Below, in pieces: positions 16,346 through 25,300 of a stretch of DNA of 64,000 bases (position 1 is its first letter; each line of letters opens with the position of its first letter). The stretch is from JBDSSS01 sp963764195 (GTDB taxonomy: Bacteria; Actinomycetota; Actinomycetes; Actinomycetales; Dermatophilaceae), in the NCBI GenBank assembly GCA_963764195.1, contig CAVXRG010000003.1:186001-250000 (forward strand), read 5' to 3'. The notes below the pieces were generated by a model. It was not told the DNA's origin. It did no database searches and worked only from the letters and a program-made list of their open reading frames with translations. The translations under genes were made by a program, and so were the position numbers.

Positions 16346-17671
16346 GTGCTTGCCGCTTTCGTTCGCGCGTTCCGGACCCCGGACCTGCGCAAGAAGCTGC
16401 TCTTCACGCTCGGCATCATCGCGTTGTTCCGGCTCGGCTCCCACGTGCCCACCCCGGGGGTCAGCTACTCCCTGGTGCAGAGCTGTCTCGACGCGCAGAA
16501 GACGACCGGCGGCAGCGACCAGAGCGGGTTCCTCAACCTCGCGAACCTCTTCAGCGGGGGGGCGCTGCTCCAGCTGTCGGTCTTCGCGCTCGGGATCATG
16601 CCGTACATCACGGCGAGCATCATCATCCAGCTGCTCACCGTCGTCATCCCCCGCTTCGAGGCGCTCAAGGAGGAGGGTCAGTCCGGCCAGACCAAGCTGA
16701 CCCAGTACACCCGCTACCTCACGATCGGCCTCGCGATCCTCCAGTCGGCGACGCTGGTGACCTTCGCCCGCAACCCCTCGAGCCTCTTCGGCGCCGGGTG
16801 CGACTCGATCATGACGGACACCTCGACGGTGACGATCCTCATGATGGTGCTCACCATGACCGCCGGCACCGGCCTGATCATGTGGTTCGGCGAGCTCATC
16901 ACCGACCGCGGCATCGGCAACGGCATGTCCCTGATGATCTTCACCTCCATCGCCGCGGGCTTCCCCGCCTCGCTGTGGTCGATCAAGGAGAACAAGGGCT
17001 GGGGCACCTTCCTCGGCATCCTCATCATGGGGATCTTCGTCATCGCGGCCGTCGTCTTCGTCGAGCAGTCACAGCGCCGCATCCCCGTGCAGTACGCCAA
17101 GCGGATGGTCGGCCGCAAGATGTACGGCGGCACCTCGACCTACATCCCGCTCAAGGTCAACATGGCCGGCGTCATCCCCGTCATCTTCGCCTCGTCCCTG
17201 CTCGCGCTGCCCGGCCTCGTCGCCCAGTTCAACACCAAGGCCGACGGCACCGGGCCGGCCTGGAGCCAGTGGGTGCGCGACAACCTCGTCCGCGGCGACC
17301 ACCCCGTCTACATGCTGCTCTACGTCTCCCTGATCCTCTTCTTCACCTTCTTCTACGTCTCGATCACGTTCAACCCGACCGAGGTCGCGGACAACATGAA
17401 GAAGTACGGCGGCTTCATCCCGGGCATCCGGGCCGGACGACCGACGGCGGAGTACCTCAACTACGTCCTCACCCGGATCACGGTCCCCGGAGCGATCTAT
17501 CTGGCGCTCGTCTCACTGATCCCGCTCATCGCCCTCGTCCTCGTCGGCGCGAACCAGAACTTCCCGTTCGGTGGCACCTCGATCCTCATCGTCGTCGGTG
17601 TCGGTCTCGAGACGGTGAAGCAGATCGAGGCGCAGCTCCAGCAGCGCCACTACGAAGGGTTCCTCCGTTGA
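16346..17671 (+). CDS. secY: Protein translocase subunit SecY
   Basis: 441-residue integral membrane channel of the Sec translocon, with ten predicted hydrophobic segments. Begins LAAFVRAFRTPDLRKKLLFT and carries GSHVPTPGV, SGGALLQLSVFALGIMPYI and the cytoplasmic-loop QRRIPVQYAKRMVGRKMYGG region. GTG start six bases after CAGGAGGA. Its TGA overlaps the TTG of adk by four bases, the common secY-adk-map operon. Confidence 0.99.
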   Translation: MLAAFVRAFRTPDLRKKLLFTLGIIALFRLGSHVPTPGVSYSLVQSCLDAQKTTGGSDQSGFLNLANLFSGGALLQLSVFALGIMPYITASIIIQLLTVVIPRFEALKEEGQSGQTKLTQYTRYLTIGLAILQSATLVTFARNPSSLFGAGCDSIMTDTSTVTILMMVLTMTAGTGLIMWFGELITDRGIGNGMSLMIFTSIAAGFPASLWSIKENKGWGTFLGILIMGIFVIAAVVFVEQSQRRIPVQYAKRMVGRKMYGGTSTYIPLKVNMAGVIPVIFASSLLALPGLVAQFNTKADGTGPAWSQWVRDNLVRGDHPVYMLLYVSLILFFTFFYVSITFNPTEVADNMKKYGGFIPGIRAGRPTAEYLNYVLTRITVPGAIYLALVSLIPLIALVLVGANQNFPFGGTSILIVVGVGLETVKQIEAQLQQRHYEGFLR

Positions 17672-18240
17672 CGCGACTCATCATCCTCGGCCCGCCCGGC
17701 GCAGGGAAAGGCACCCAGGCGGCTCACATCGCCGATCGGCTGTCCATCCCCGCGATCTCGACCGGAGACATCTTCCGGTCCAACATCAAGAACCAGACCG
17801 AGCTCGGCCAGAAGGTCGAGGCGATCCTGTCCTCGGGCGGATACGTCCCCGACGAGGTGACCAACGAGATCGTCGAGGACCGTCTCACCTGGGACGACGC
17901 CACCGACGGCTTCCTGCTCGACGGCTACCCGCGCACCGCGGGCCAGGTGGAGGCCCTCGACGCGATGCTCGCCAAGGGTGACCACGCCCTCGACGCCGTC
18001 CTCGAGCTGACCGTCGACGAGGACGCCGTCGTCGACCGGCTGCTCAAGCGCGCCGAGACCGAGGGCCGCTCCGACGACACCGAGGACGTCATCCGCGAGC
18101 GCCAGGCCATCTACCGCCGCGAGACGGCGCCGCTGGCCCAGCACTACGAGGCCGCCGGCCTGCTCGTCCAGGTGGACGGCATGGGCGAGGTCGACGAGGT
18201 CACCGACCGGATCATCGCCGCGCTGCCCGAGCACGGCTGA
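17668..18240 (+). CDS. adk: Adenylate kinase
   Basis: 190 residues, a short-LID adenylate kinase (ATP + AMP to 2 ADP). P-loop GPPGAGKGT at residues 7-15, AMP-site STGDIFR, and LLDGYPRTAGQ. The LID is short and lacks zinc cysteines, as usual in actinobacteria. TTG start, chosen because it overlaps the secY stop (TTGA) and puts the P-loop at the usual distance from the N-terminus. Confidence 0.98.
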   Translation: MTRLIILGPPGAGKGTQAAHIADRLSIPAISTGDIFRSNIKNQTELGQKVEAILSSGGYVPDEVTNEIVEDRLTWDDATDGFLLDGYPRTAGQVEALDAMLAKGDHALDAVLELTVDEDAVVDRLLKRAETEGRSDDTEDVIRERQAIYRRETAPLAQHYEAAGLLVQVDGMGEVDEVTDRIIAALPEHG

Positions 18241-18252
18241 GCGCCCACCTCG

Positions 18253-19095
18253 ATGTTCGGCCGCAAGAAGCTTCCGGGACGCACCGACGAGCAGCTCCTC
18301 CTCATGCGTGAGGCGGGGCTGCTCGTCGGGCGCACCCTCGAGATGCTCCGCGACGAGGTGCGGCCGGGCCGCACGACGCTCGAGCTCGATGTGCTCGCGG
18401 AGGCGTTCATCCGCGACCACGGCGGCGTGCCGAACTTCCAGCTGGTCCCCGGCTACTCCCACACGCTGTGCACAAGCGTCAACGACGAGGTCGTGCACGG
18501 CATACCGGGTGGCCGGGTGCTCCTCGAGGGTGACCTGCTCTCGATCGACTGCGGCGCCGAGGTGACGGGCTGGAACGGCGACGCCGCCTTCTCCGCCATC
18601 GTCGGTGGCGACGAGGCGGGACGGCCGGAGGACCTCGCGTTGATCGCCGCGACGAAGGAGAGCCTCTATGCGGGCATTGCCGCGATGACGGTCGGCGGCC
18701 GGCTCTACGCGGTCGGTGACGCCGTCGAGGAGAGCATCGAGGCGGCTGCCGAGCGTGACGGCCTGACCTACGGGATCATCGACGAGTACGTCGGGCACGG
18801 CATCGGCACCGAGATGCACATGGACCCCCAGATCCCGAACTACCTCGTCGGCGAGACCGGCCCCAAGCTCGTCGACGGCTTCACCGGCGCGATCGAGCCG
18901 ATGGTGACCCTCGGCGGCATCGACACGCGGGTACTGGACGACGACTGGACCGTCGTCACGGCCGACGGCACGAGGGCCGCCCACTGGGAGCACTCGGTGG
19001 CGGTCCGCGCCGACGGCCTGTGGATCCTCACCGCGGTCGACGGGGGCGAGGCGGCACTCACCGCCCGCGGCGCCGCCTGGGCCCCGCTGGCCTGA
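18253..19095 (+). CDS. map: Type I methionine aminopeptidase
   Basis: 280 residues, removes the initiator Met. Metal ligands are in SIDCGAEVTGWNGDAAFS (two Asp), GHGIGTEMHMDP (His) and GAIEPMVTL (Glu), with a final Glu in HWEHSVAV. Substrate His is in NFQLVPGYSHT-like context. Twelve bases after adk, completing secY-adk-map. Confidence 0.97.
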   Translation: MFGRKKLPGRTDEQLLLMREAGLLVGRTLEMLRDEVRPGRTTLELDVLAEAFIRDHGGVPNFQLVPGYSHTLCTSVNDEVVHGIPGGRVLLEGDLLSIDCGAEVTGWNGDAAFSAIVGGDEAGRPEDLALIAATKESLYAGIAAMTVGGRLYAVGDAVEESIEAAAERDGLTYGIIDEYVGHGIGTEMHMDPQIPNYLVGETGPKLVDGFTGAIEPMVTLGGIDTRVLDDDWTVVTADGTRAAHWEHSVAVRADGLWILTAVDGGEAALTARGAAWAPLA

Positions 19096-19160
19096 CCTGC
19101 CGTGACCCGGCCGCCGGGGCGACGAGCCGCCGTGGCCGGTCACGGCGTACCGTCGGGCGG

Positions 19161-20585
19161 GTGAACCTTCCGCACTCCGCCCCCAGCGCCCAGGGCGTCG
19201 ACGCCGCCGGCCTGCTCGCCTTCCTCGCCGCCGTGCGCGAGCACGACCTCGGCCTCCACGGGGTGATGGTCGCCCGCCACGGGCACGTCATCGCCCAGGG
19301 GTGGGTCCGCCCGTATGCCGCTGACCGCGCCCAGCTCGTCTACTCCCTCTCCAAGACGCTGACCGCGACGGCGGTGGGCCTGCTCGTGCAGGAGGGGCGG
19401 CTCGGTCTCGACGACCTCGTCCTGGACCACCTGCCCGAGGTGGACCGCGAGGGGCTCGACGACCACTGGTCGCGGGTCCGGGTCCGGCACTGCCTGTCGA
19501 TGACGGTCGGCCACGAGACCGACGCGTGGGCGCAGGTCGTCGACCGCTCCGACGTCTCGGGCGCCCAGGGAGGGGATGACTGGGTGGTCCGCGCCCTCGC
19601 GACCCGGCCCACGGCCGAGCCGGGCACGGTCTTCGCCTACAACCAGGTCGCCACCTACCTGCTGTCGGTCATCGTGGCGCGGCTCGGCGGGGGTGTGCGC
19701 GAGGTGCTGCGCCCGCGCGTGCTCGACCCGCTGGGGATCGGCGAGGTGCTCTGGCACACCGACCCGCAGGGGCGCGAGCTCGGCTTCAGCGGGGCACACC
19801 TGCGCACGGGCGACGTGCTCGCCCTCGCACAGCTCTACCTCGACGGCGGGGTCTGGCAGGGCGAGCGTCTCCTCGCCGAGGCGTGGGTGGCGGAGGCCAC
19901 CGTCGCCTTCGGTCCGCTCAACGAGGACCCCGGCGCCGGGGCCGACTGGCGCCGCGGCTACGGCTACTCCTTCTGGATGCAGCAGGTCGGCTTCCGGGGC
20001 GACGGCGCCTACGGCCAGTTCCTCATCGTGCTCCCCGAGCACGACGTCGCGATCGCGATCACCTCGGAGCACGAGCGCATGCAGACGATGCTCGACCTGC
20101 TCTGGGAGCACCTGGTCCCGGCCGTCGGCCGGGCGGGATCGGAGTCGGACGACGTGGCCCTCGAGCGGGCCCTCGACGGGCTGGCCCTCGAGCCCCTCGC
20201 GGGGGCCGCGCTCGGCCCGGACACGGTGGAGCTCGCCCGATCGGGCGGGAGCACGCTCGCGTCGGCCTACACGGCCGTCTCGGTGGCCCGTGAGGGCGCC
20301 GGCCACGTCGTCTCTCTCCACCGGGGGCAGGACCGGCTTCCGGTCGCCGTGGGTGCGGGGGAGTGGCTGCCGTCGGTCCTCGTGGCGCAGGACTGGTCGC
20401 TGCCCGTCGTCGCGAGCGGTGGCTGGGTCGACGAGGACACCTTCCGCGCCGAGGTGCGCGTCATCGAGACTCCCCACTCCTTCGCGATCGAGGGGCGGGT
20501 GGGCGACGGTGAGGTCGACCTCGCGTGGCGGATGGTCCCGCTCATGGGCCGGGACCCGTTCGGCCTCGCCGCCCGGCCGGCCTGA
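19161..20585 (+). CDS. Serine hydrolase, beta-lactamase (class C) fold
   Basis: 474 residues. The nucleophile motif SxxK is S62-L-S-K65 in YSLSKTLTA; the Tyr motif is the YN of FAYNQ near residue 157. An extra C-terminal domain of about 120 residues follows the fold. No signal peptide or lipobox, so probably cytoplasmic; esterase or peptidase activity is as likely as beta-lactamase. GTG 19161 lies seven bases after TACCGT (19148-19153) without a ribosome site, suggesting a leaderless message. The open frame upstream overlaps map and is not supported. Confidence 0.85.
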   Translation: MNLPHSAPSAQGVDAAGLLAFLAAVREHDLGLHGVMVARHGHVIAQGWVRPYAADRAQLVYSLSKTLTATAVGLLVQEGRLGLDDLVLDHLPEVDREGLDDHWSRVRVRHCLSMTVGHETDAWAQVVDRSDVSGAQGGDDWVVRALATRPTAEPGTVFAYNQVATYLLSVIVARLGGGVREVLRPRVLDPLGIGEVLWHTDPQGRELGFSGAHLRTGDVLALAQLYLDGGVWQGERLLAEAWVAEATVAFGPLNEDPGAGADWRRGYGYSFWMQQVGFRGDGAYGQFLIVLPEHDVAIAITSEHERMQTMLDLLWEHLVPAVGRAGSESDDVALERALDGLALEPLAGAALGPDTVELARSGGSTLASAYTAVSVAREGAGHVVSLHRGQDRLPVAVGAGEWLPSVLVAQDWSLPVVASGGWVDEDTFRAEVRVIETPHSFAIEGRVGDGEVDLAWRMVPLMGRDPFGLAARPA

Positions 20586-20599
20586 CGCTCTCCGGCGAC

Positions 20600-21271
20600 T
20601 CAGTCGAGCAGGTCGCCGGAGAGCGTCCCCGCGCGGCCGCCGACGTGGACGACGAGCCGCTCGGCGACGACCCGGGCGTTGGCCCGGAGCACCTCGAGGG
20701 GCACGCGGGGGAGGTTCTCCTCCCAGTCGAGCAGGGGTGACCCGCGCAGCTGGAGCACGCGCGTCGGGCGGCCGAGGAAGAACAGGTGCAGGTGCGCGCC
20801 CCCGTCGCCGTACTTCGCCAGCTGCACCCGGCCGACGGACGGGACGTGCTCGACCGCGTCCGACACCGCCACGATGAGCTGGCCCATCTCCGCAGCGAGC
20901 CCGCCCGGCAGGGTCGTCAGGTCGTGGTGGTCGCGCGGCCCGAGCACGAGCATCACGGGCAGGCCGGTGTCGGACCCGAGACGCAGCGTCCACCGCTCGT
21001 TGCTCCAGACGAGGTTGCCGTCGTCCTCGGGCACCTCGTCGAGCTCACCGGCCGCCGACGCGGCGCACCAGCAGTCCGACGGGGTCTCCCCGCGGCGGGC
21101 AGGCTCCTCGTCGGCGAGCGGCCGCAGCGGCTTGAGCCGGAGGCTGTCGATCTCGTAGGGGTAGATGTCCCACCCCGGCATCTCCGTCACGGCGACGGGC
21201 AGGCGACCCTCGTCGTCGGCACCGGCGACGATCCGTGCGTAGTAGGCCTCGATGCTCTCCGGCTCGTCCAT
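20600..21271 (-). CDS. HIT-like protein
   Basis: 223 residues. GAHLHLFFLGRP near residues 157-168 resembles the HIT nucleotide-hydrolase motif (H-x-H-x-H-x-x) but the third His is Phe, so catalysis by the classical mechanism is uncertain. Upstream WTLRLGSDTGLPVMLVLGPRDHHDL resembles the substrate-strand region of HIT/GalT proteins. Convergent with the beta-lactamase-fold gene, 14 bases between stops. Role unknown. Confidence 0.7.
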   Translation of the reverse strand: MDEPESIEAYYARIVAGADDEGRLPVAVTEMPGWDIYPYEIDSLRLKPLRPLADEEPARRGETPSDCWCAASAAGELDEVPEDDGNLVWSNERWTLRLGSDTGLPVMLVLGPRDHHDLTTLPGGLAAEMGQLIVAVSDAVEHVPSVGRVQLAKYGDGGAHLHLFFLGRPTRVLQLRGSPLLDWEENLPRVPLEVLRANARVVAERLVVHVGGRAGTLSGDLLD

Positions 21272-21353
21272 GGAGCCAGTATGCCGAGGAGTCGCGACGG
21301 CGCACCCGGTGACTGCCGGTGACTGCCGGTGGCCCCGGTGCGAGGATGACGTC

Positions 21354-21707
21354 GTGGGCAGCGTGACCGACTACCTCGAGACGGTGGACCCCGCTCGGCG
21401 CGCGCTCCTGGAGCGCGTCGTCGCGATCGCCGTCGACAGCGCACCGGAGGTGGAGGAGGGTCACGGCTACGGCCTCGCCGCCCTGCGGGTGGCCGGCAAG
21501 CCGTTGCTCGCGGTGCGGGCCACCGCCCACCACCTCGCGATCTACCCCTTCAGCGCCGCCGTCGTCGCCGAGGTCGCCGCCGACCTGCCGGACCACGACG
21601 TGTCCAAGGGCGCCATCCGCTTCGACGTCGACCACCCGGTCCCCGACCCCGTCGTACGACGGGTCGTCGCGCTCCGCCTCGCGGAGATCCGCGGACCGGG
21701 CGGCTGA
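21354..21707 (+). CDS. DUF1801 family protein
   Basis: 117 residues of the DUF1801/YdhG-like fold (SRPBCC-unrelated small alpha/beta). Typical features are the N-terminal YLETVDPARRALLERVV helix, HGYGLAALRVAGKPLLAVRA, HHLAIYPFS and the SKGAIRFDVDHPVP block. Some relatives are called iron chaperones, but function is unproven. GTG 21354 follows GAGGA by seven bases; the same GAGGAT could instead be read as a -10. Divergent from the HIT-like gene. Confidence 0.75.
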   Translation: MGSVTDYLETVDPARRALLERVVAIAVDSAPEVEEGHGYGLAALRVAGKPLLAVRATAHHLAIYPFSAAVVAEVAADLPDHDVSKGAIRFDVDHPVPDPVVRRVVALRLAEIRGPGG

Positions 21708-21753
21708 CCACGCGGGCAGGACGCGACGGGGGCTCTGGAGCCTTCGGGCCGAT

Positions 21754-21782
21754 TTCTCGTATGCCGTGCACTCGCGTAGTCT
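21754..21782 (+). promoter_or_regulatory. Candidate promoter of infA
   Basis: TAGTCT (21777-21782) is a good actinobacterial -10, identical to the one before tuf. The -35 position, 17 bases upstream, is only TTCTCG. A GTATGCC word lies in the spacer. Leader of about 100 bases. Confidence 0.45.
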
Positions 21783-21890
21783 TGTCCGCTGGGTGTCGAG
21801 TGTCCCGATGCCGTGCATCATCACGCTCCACAGAGACACACCGAGGCCGTCCCAATCCCGGGTCGGCCGCAGCATGGATTGACGGAGGAT

Positions 21891-22112
21891 ATGGCCAAGA
21901 AGGACGGTGTCATCGAGATCGAGGGCACGATCGTCGAGGCTCTCCCGAACGCAATGTTCCGGGTCGAGCTGAGCAACGGTCACAAGGTTCTCGCGCACAT
22001 CTCGGGCAAGATGCGACAGCACTACATCCGGATCCTCCCCGAGGACCGGGTCGTCGTCGAGCTCTCGCCCTATGACCTGACCCGCGGTCGGATCGTTTTC
22101 CGTTACCGCTGA
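21891..22112 (+). CDS. infA: Translation initiation factor IF-1
   Basis: 73 residues, an OB-fold protein occupying the 30S A site during initiation. AKKDGVIEIEGTIVEALPN and YDLTRGRIVFRYR are diagnostic. ATG immediately follows GGAGGAT. An upstream in-frame ATG (21813) would add a His-rich leader with no homology and is rejected. Heads the alpha section. Confidence 0.99.
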   Translation: MAKKDGVIEIEGTIVEALPNAMFRVELSNGHKVLAHISGKMRQHYIRILPEDRVVVELSPYDLTRGRIVFRYR

Positions 22113-22243
22113 CGGCACGAGCCACGGGGCGACCCGGGGCGCGAGCACGAAGCTCCAGCACATGATGACCAACCAGCACCTGCCGGTCGGGGGCCCCATC
22201 CGGGTCCGCGGTGGCAGGGGCGCGATCTGAAGACAGCAGGCAG

Positions 22244-22357
22244 ATGAAGGTTCAGCCGAGCGTCAAGAAGATCTGCGACAAGTGCAAGGTGATTCGCCGC
22301 AACGGGCGCGTCATGGTGATCTGCGAGAACCTGCGCCACAAGCAGCGCCAGGGCTGA
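22244..22357 (+). CDS. rpmJ: 50S ribosomal protein L36
   Basis: 37 residues, translated by eye: MKVQPSVKKICDKCKVIRR and then GRVMVICENLRHKQRQG. The zinc ribbon is C11, C14, C27 and H32, the C+ form. Lies 131 bases after infA and 206 before rpsM. The ATG follows CAGCAGGCAG, a poor ribosome site. Confidence 0.97.
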   Translation: MKVQPSVKKICDKCKVIRRNGRVMVICENLRHKQRQG

Positions 22358-22563
22358 GCAGAGCACCACACCTCGCCGTCGACAGAACTTCGACAGCACG
22401 CCACATGCATCACGCAGCACCCGGCCCCTGATGACGACTCGTCGAGTCGCGCAGGACGTCACCCCCGGCACGGAGGCCGGGGACCGGTGGTCCGTTCGGA
22501 CCGTGAGACCGGATCGGTGACTGCTCCAGACCTCCGTGAAAACGAAACAGGAGAACCACCAAC

Positions 22564-22938
22564 ATGGCACGTCTTGTTGGAGTCGACCTTCCGCGCGAGA
22601 AGCGCGTCGAGGTCGCACTGACCTACATCTTCGGTGTCGGTCGCACCCGTTCGACAGAGGCGCTGGTCGCGACCGGCGTCAACCCCAACACCCGCGTCAA
22701 GGACCTCGGTGAAGCCGAGCTCGTTGCGCTTCGTGACTTCCTCGAGGGCAACTACCGCCTCGAGGGTGACCTGCGCCGTGAGGTGCAGGCCGATATCCGC
22801 CGCAAGGTCGAGATCGGCTCCTACCAGGGTCTTCGTCACCGTCGTGGTCTTCCGGTGCACGGACAGCGCACCAAGACCAACGCGCGCACCCGCAAGGGCC
22901 CGAAGCGCACCGTGGCCGGCAAGAAGAAGGCCAAGTGA
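22564..22938 (+). CDS. rpsM: 30S ribosomal protein S13
   Basis: 124 residues; 30S head protein contacting the P-site tRNA and the 50S (bridge B1). MARLVGVDLPREKRVEVAL and GLRHRRGLPVHGQRTKTNART are diagnostic. ATG follows AGGAGAACCACCAAC. The 206-base gap before it holds no recognisable gene. Confidence 0.99.
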   Translation: MARLVGVDLPREKRVEVALTYIFGVGRTRSTEALVATGVNPNTRVKDLGEAELVALRDFLEGNYRLEGDLRREVQADIRRKVEIGSYQGLRHRRGLPVHGQRTKTNARTRKGPKRTVAGKKKAK

Positions 22939-23003
22939 CCCTGACGGATCCGCTCGCGGCATCCGTACGGTCCCACCGAACTCGTTTCTGACGTAGGAGA
23001 AAA

Positions 23004-23399
23004 ATGCCTCCCAAGGCTCGCGCGACGAAGGTTCGTCGCAAAGAGAAGAAGAACATCGCCCACGGGCACGCTCACATCAAGAGCACCTTCAACAACACCA
23101 TCATCTCGATCACGGACCCCCAGGGCGCTGTGATCGCGTGGGCCTCCGCCGGCCAGGTCGGCTTCAAGGGCTCGCGCAAGTCCACCCCGTTCGCCGCCCA
23201 GATGGCTGCCGAGGCTGCCGCCCGCCGCGCCATGGAGCACGGCATGCGCAAGGTCGACGTCTTCGTCAAGGGCCCCGGCTCCGGTCGTGAGACCGCGATC
23301 CGCTCCCTGACCGCCACCGGCCTCGAGGTCGGCGCGATCAGCGACGTCACGCCCACGCCCCACAACGGCGTCCGCCCGCCCAAGCGCCGTCGCGTCTGA
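23004..23399 (+). CDS. rpsK: 30S ribosomal protein S11
   Basis: 131 residues, 30S platform protein. FNNTIISITDPQGAVIAWAS and the C-terminal DVTPTPHNGVRPPKRRRV are diagnostic. ATG after AGGAGAAAA. Confidence 0.99.
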   Translation: MPPKARATKVRRKEKKNIAHGHAHIKSTFNNTIISITDPQGAVIAWASAGQVGFKGSRKSTPFAAQMAAEAAARRAMEHGMRKVDVFVKGPGSGRETAIRSLTATGLEVGAISDVTPTPHNGVRPPKRRRV

Positions 23400-23430
23400 C
23401 CGCCCCGAGACCAGGAAGAAGAGATAACAC

Positions 23431-24039
23431 ATGGCTCGGTACACCGGCCCGATCACCAAGAAGTCCCGCCGTCTCAAGATGGACCTCGTCGGCGGCGACA
23501 AGAACTTCGAGCTCCGTCCCTTTCCGCCCGGCCAGCACGGCCGTCGCCGGATCCAGGAGAAGGAGTACCTGACCCAGCTCCAGGAGAAGCAGCGTGCCCG
23601 CTTCGCCTACGGCGTCATGGAGAAGCAGTTCGTCCGCTACTACAAGGAAGCGGCCAAGCGTCCCGGCAAGACCGGTGAGAACCTCCTCACCATCCTCGAG
23701 TCGCGCCTCGACAACGTGATCTACCGCGCGGGCCTGGCCCGCACGCGTCGTCACTCCCGTCAGCTCGTCAGCCACGGCCACTTCGAGGTCAACGGCCAGC
23801 GGGTCGACGTGCCGAGCTACCGGGTCGAGCAGTACGACATCATCACCGTGCGCAAGCAGTCGGTCGAGAGCTTCCCGATCGAGCTGGCCCGCCAGACGTT
23901 CGGCGAGCGCCCGATCCCCGCGTGGATGCAGGTCGTCCCCGGTTCGCTGCAGATCCTCATCCACCAGCTCCCGGTGCGTGCGCAGATCGACAGCCAGCTC
24001 ACCGAGCAGCTCATCGTCGAGCTCTACTCGAAGAACTGA
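23431..24039 (+). CDS. rpsD: 30S ribosomal protein S4
   Basis: 202 residues; primary 16S-binding and fidelity protein. The S4 RNA-binding domain is around residues 92-155 (ESRLDNVIYRAGLARTR, QLVSHGHFEVNGQ). Unlike the zinc form there is no N-terminal cysteine cluster (starts MARYTGPITKKSRRL). Followed by a perfect 18-bp hairpin before rpoA. Confidence 0.98.
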   Translation: MARYTGPITKKSRRLKMDLVGGDKNFELRPFPPGQHGRRRIQEKEYLTQLQEKQRARFAYGVMEKQFVRYYKEAAKRPGKTGENLLTILESRLDNVIYRAGLARTRRHSRQLVSHGHFEVNGQRVDVPSYRVEQYDIITVRKQSVESFPIELARQTFGERPIPAWMQVVPGSLQILIHQLPVRAQIDSQLTEQLIVELYSKN

Positions 24040-24052
24040 CGAACCACCACCC

Positions 24053-24090
24053 GCGGGTATGCCGCTGAGCTCGCTCAGCGGCATACCCGC
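24053..24090 (+). terminator. Perfect 18-bp hairpin between rpsD and rpoA
   Basis: GCGGGTATGCCGCTGAGC (24053-24070) and its exact reverse complement (24073-24090) are separated by only TC. Both arms carry the GTATGCC word. No T-run. Probably a terminator or attenuator lowering rpoA relative to ribosomal proteins. Confidence 0.7.
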
Positions 24091-24200
24091 AGGGTTCGGG
24101 GTCGGCCTCGCAGACAGAGCCGAGCCGACCCGCCCGGATCACGACCGGGCAGCATCACTTCGCGTCATATAGCGGTCGCGAGGTGGGAAGGAAATGAACA

Positions 24201-25229
24201 GTGCTCATCGCACAGCGTCCCCAGCTCTCCGAGGAAGTCGTTGCGGACAACCGCAGCCGCTTCGCCATCGAGCCCCTCGAGCCCGGCTTCGGCTACACGC
24301 TCGGCAACAGCCTCCGTCGCACCCTGCTCTCGAGCATCCCGGGTGCTGCGGTCACCTCGATCCGCATCGACGGTGTCCTGCACGAGTTCTCGACCGTCCC
24401 CGGTGTGAAGGAGGACGTCACCGAGATGATCCTCAACATCAAGGGTCTGGTCGTCTCCTCCGAGCACGACGAGCCGGTCGTCATGTACCTGCGCAAGCAG
24501 GGCCCCGGCGCCGTGACCGCCGCCGACATCACGCCGCCCGCGGGTGTCGAGGTCCACAACCCGGGTCTGCACCTCGCGACGCTCAACGAGAAGGGCAAGC
24601 TCGAGGTCGAGCTGACCGTCGAGCGTGGCCGCGGCTACGTCTCCGCGCAGCAGAACAAGTCCGGCGACCAGGAGATCGGCCGCATCCCGGTCGACTCCAT
24701 CTACAGCCCGGTGCTGACCGTGACCTACAAGGTCGAGGCCACCCGTGTGGAGCAGCGCACCGACTTCGACAAGCTCATCGTCGACGTCGAGACGAAGAAC
24801 TCGATGTCTCCGCGGGACGCCATGGCGTCGGCCGGCAAGACGCTCGTCGAGCTCTTCGGCCTGGCCCGTGAGCTCAACGTCGAGGCCGAGGGCATCGACA
24901 TGGGCCCGTCGCCGACGGACGCCGCGCTCGCGGCGGACCTGGCGCTGCCGATCGAGGAGCTCGACCTCACGGTTCGTTCCTACAACTGCCTCAAGCGCGA
25001 GGGCATCCACACCGTGGGTGAGCTCGTCGGGCGCAGCGAGGCCGACCTGCTCGACATCCGCAACTTCGGTGCGAAGTCGATCGACGAGGTCAAGGCCAAG
25101 CTCGTCGGCATGGGTCTGGCCCTCAAGGACAGCCCTCCCGGATTCGACCCCTCGGCGCTCGTGGACAACTACGGCGACGACGACCTCGACGACGACGACG
25201 AGTCGTTCGTCGAGGACGAGCAGCTCTGA
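24201..25229 (+). CDS. rpoA: RNA polymerase alpha subunit
   Basis: 342 residues. The N-terminal dimerisation domain (FGYTLGNSLRRTLLSSIPGAAV near residues 31-52) scaffolds beta and beta-prime; the C-terminal domain (IEELDLTVRSYNCLKREGI and LLDIRNFGAKSIDEVKAKL) contacts UP elements and regulators. An acidic tail (DDDLDDDDESFVEDE) ends it, as in many actinobacteria. GTG start after GGAAATGAACA. Confidence 0.99.
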   Translation: MLIAQRPQLSEEVVADNRSRFAIEPLEPGFGYTLGNSLRRTLLSSIPGAAVTSIRIDGVLHEFSTVPGVKEDVTEMILNIKGLVVSSEHDEPVVMYLRKQGPGAVTAADITPPAGVEVHNPGLHLATLNEKGKLEVELTVERGRGYVSAQQNKSGDQEIGRIPVDSIYSPVLTVTYKVEATRVEQRTDFDKLIVDVETKNSMSPRDAMASAGKTLVELFGLARELNVEAEGIDMGPSPTDAALAADLALPIEELDLTVRSYNCLKREGIHTVGELVGRSEADLLDIRNFGAKSIDEVKAKLVGMGLALKDSPPGFDPSALVDNYGDDDLDDDDESFVEDEQL

Positions 25230-25300
25230 CCAACCGCTTGTGACCGCGCCCTCGGCACCTCGCTCGAGACGGCCTGGTCAGATCCTCTAGGAGAAACACA

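Noticed and set aside
16303..17667. Plus-strand frame upstream of adk and overlapping secY
   Set aside because: Arg/His/Pro-rich shadow of secY; only the adk part from 17668 is real.
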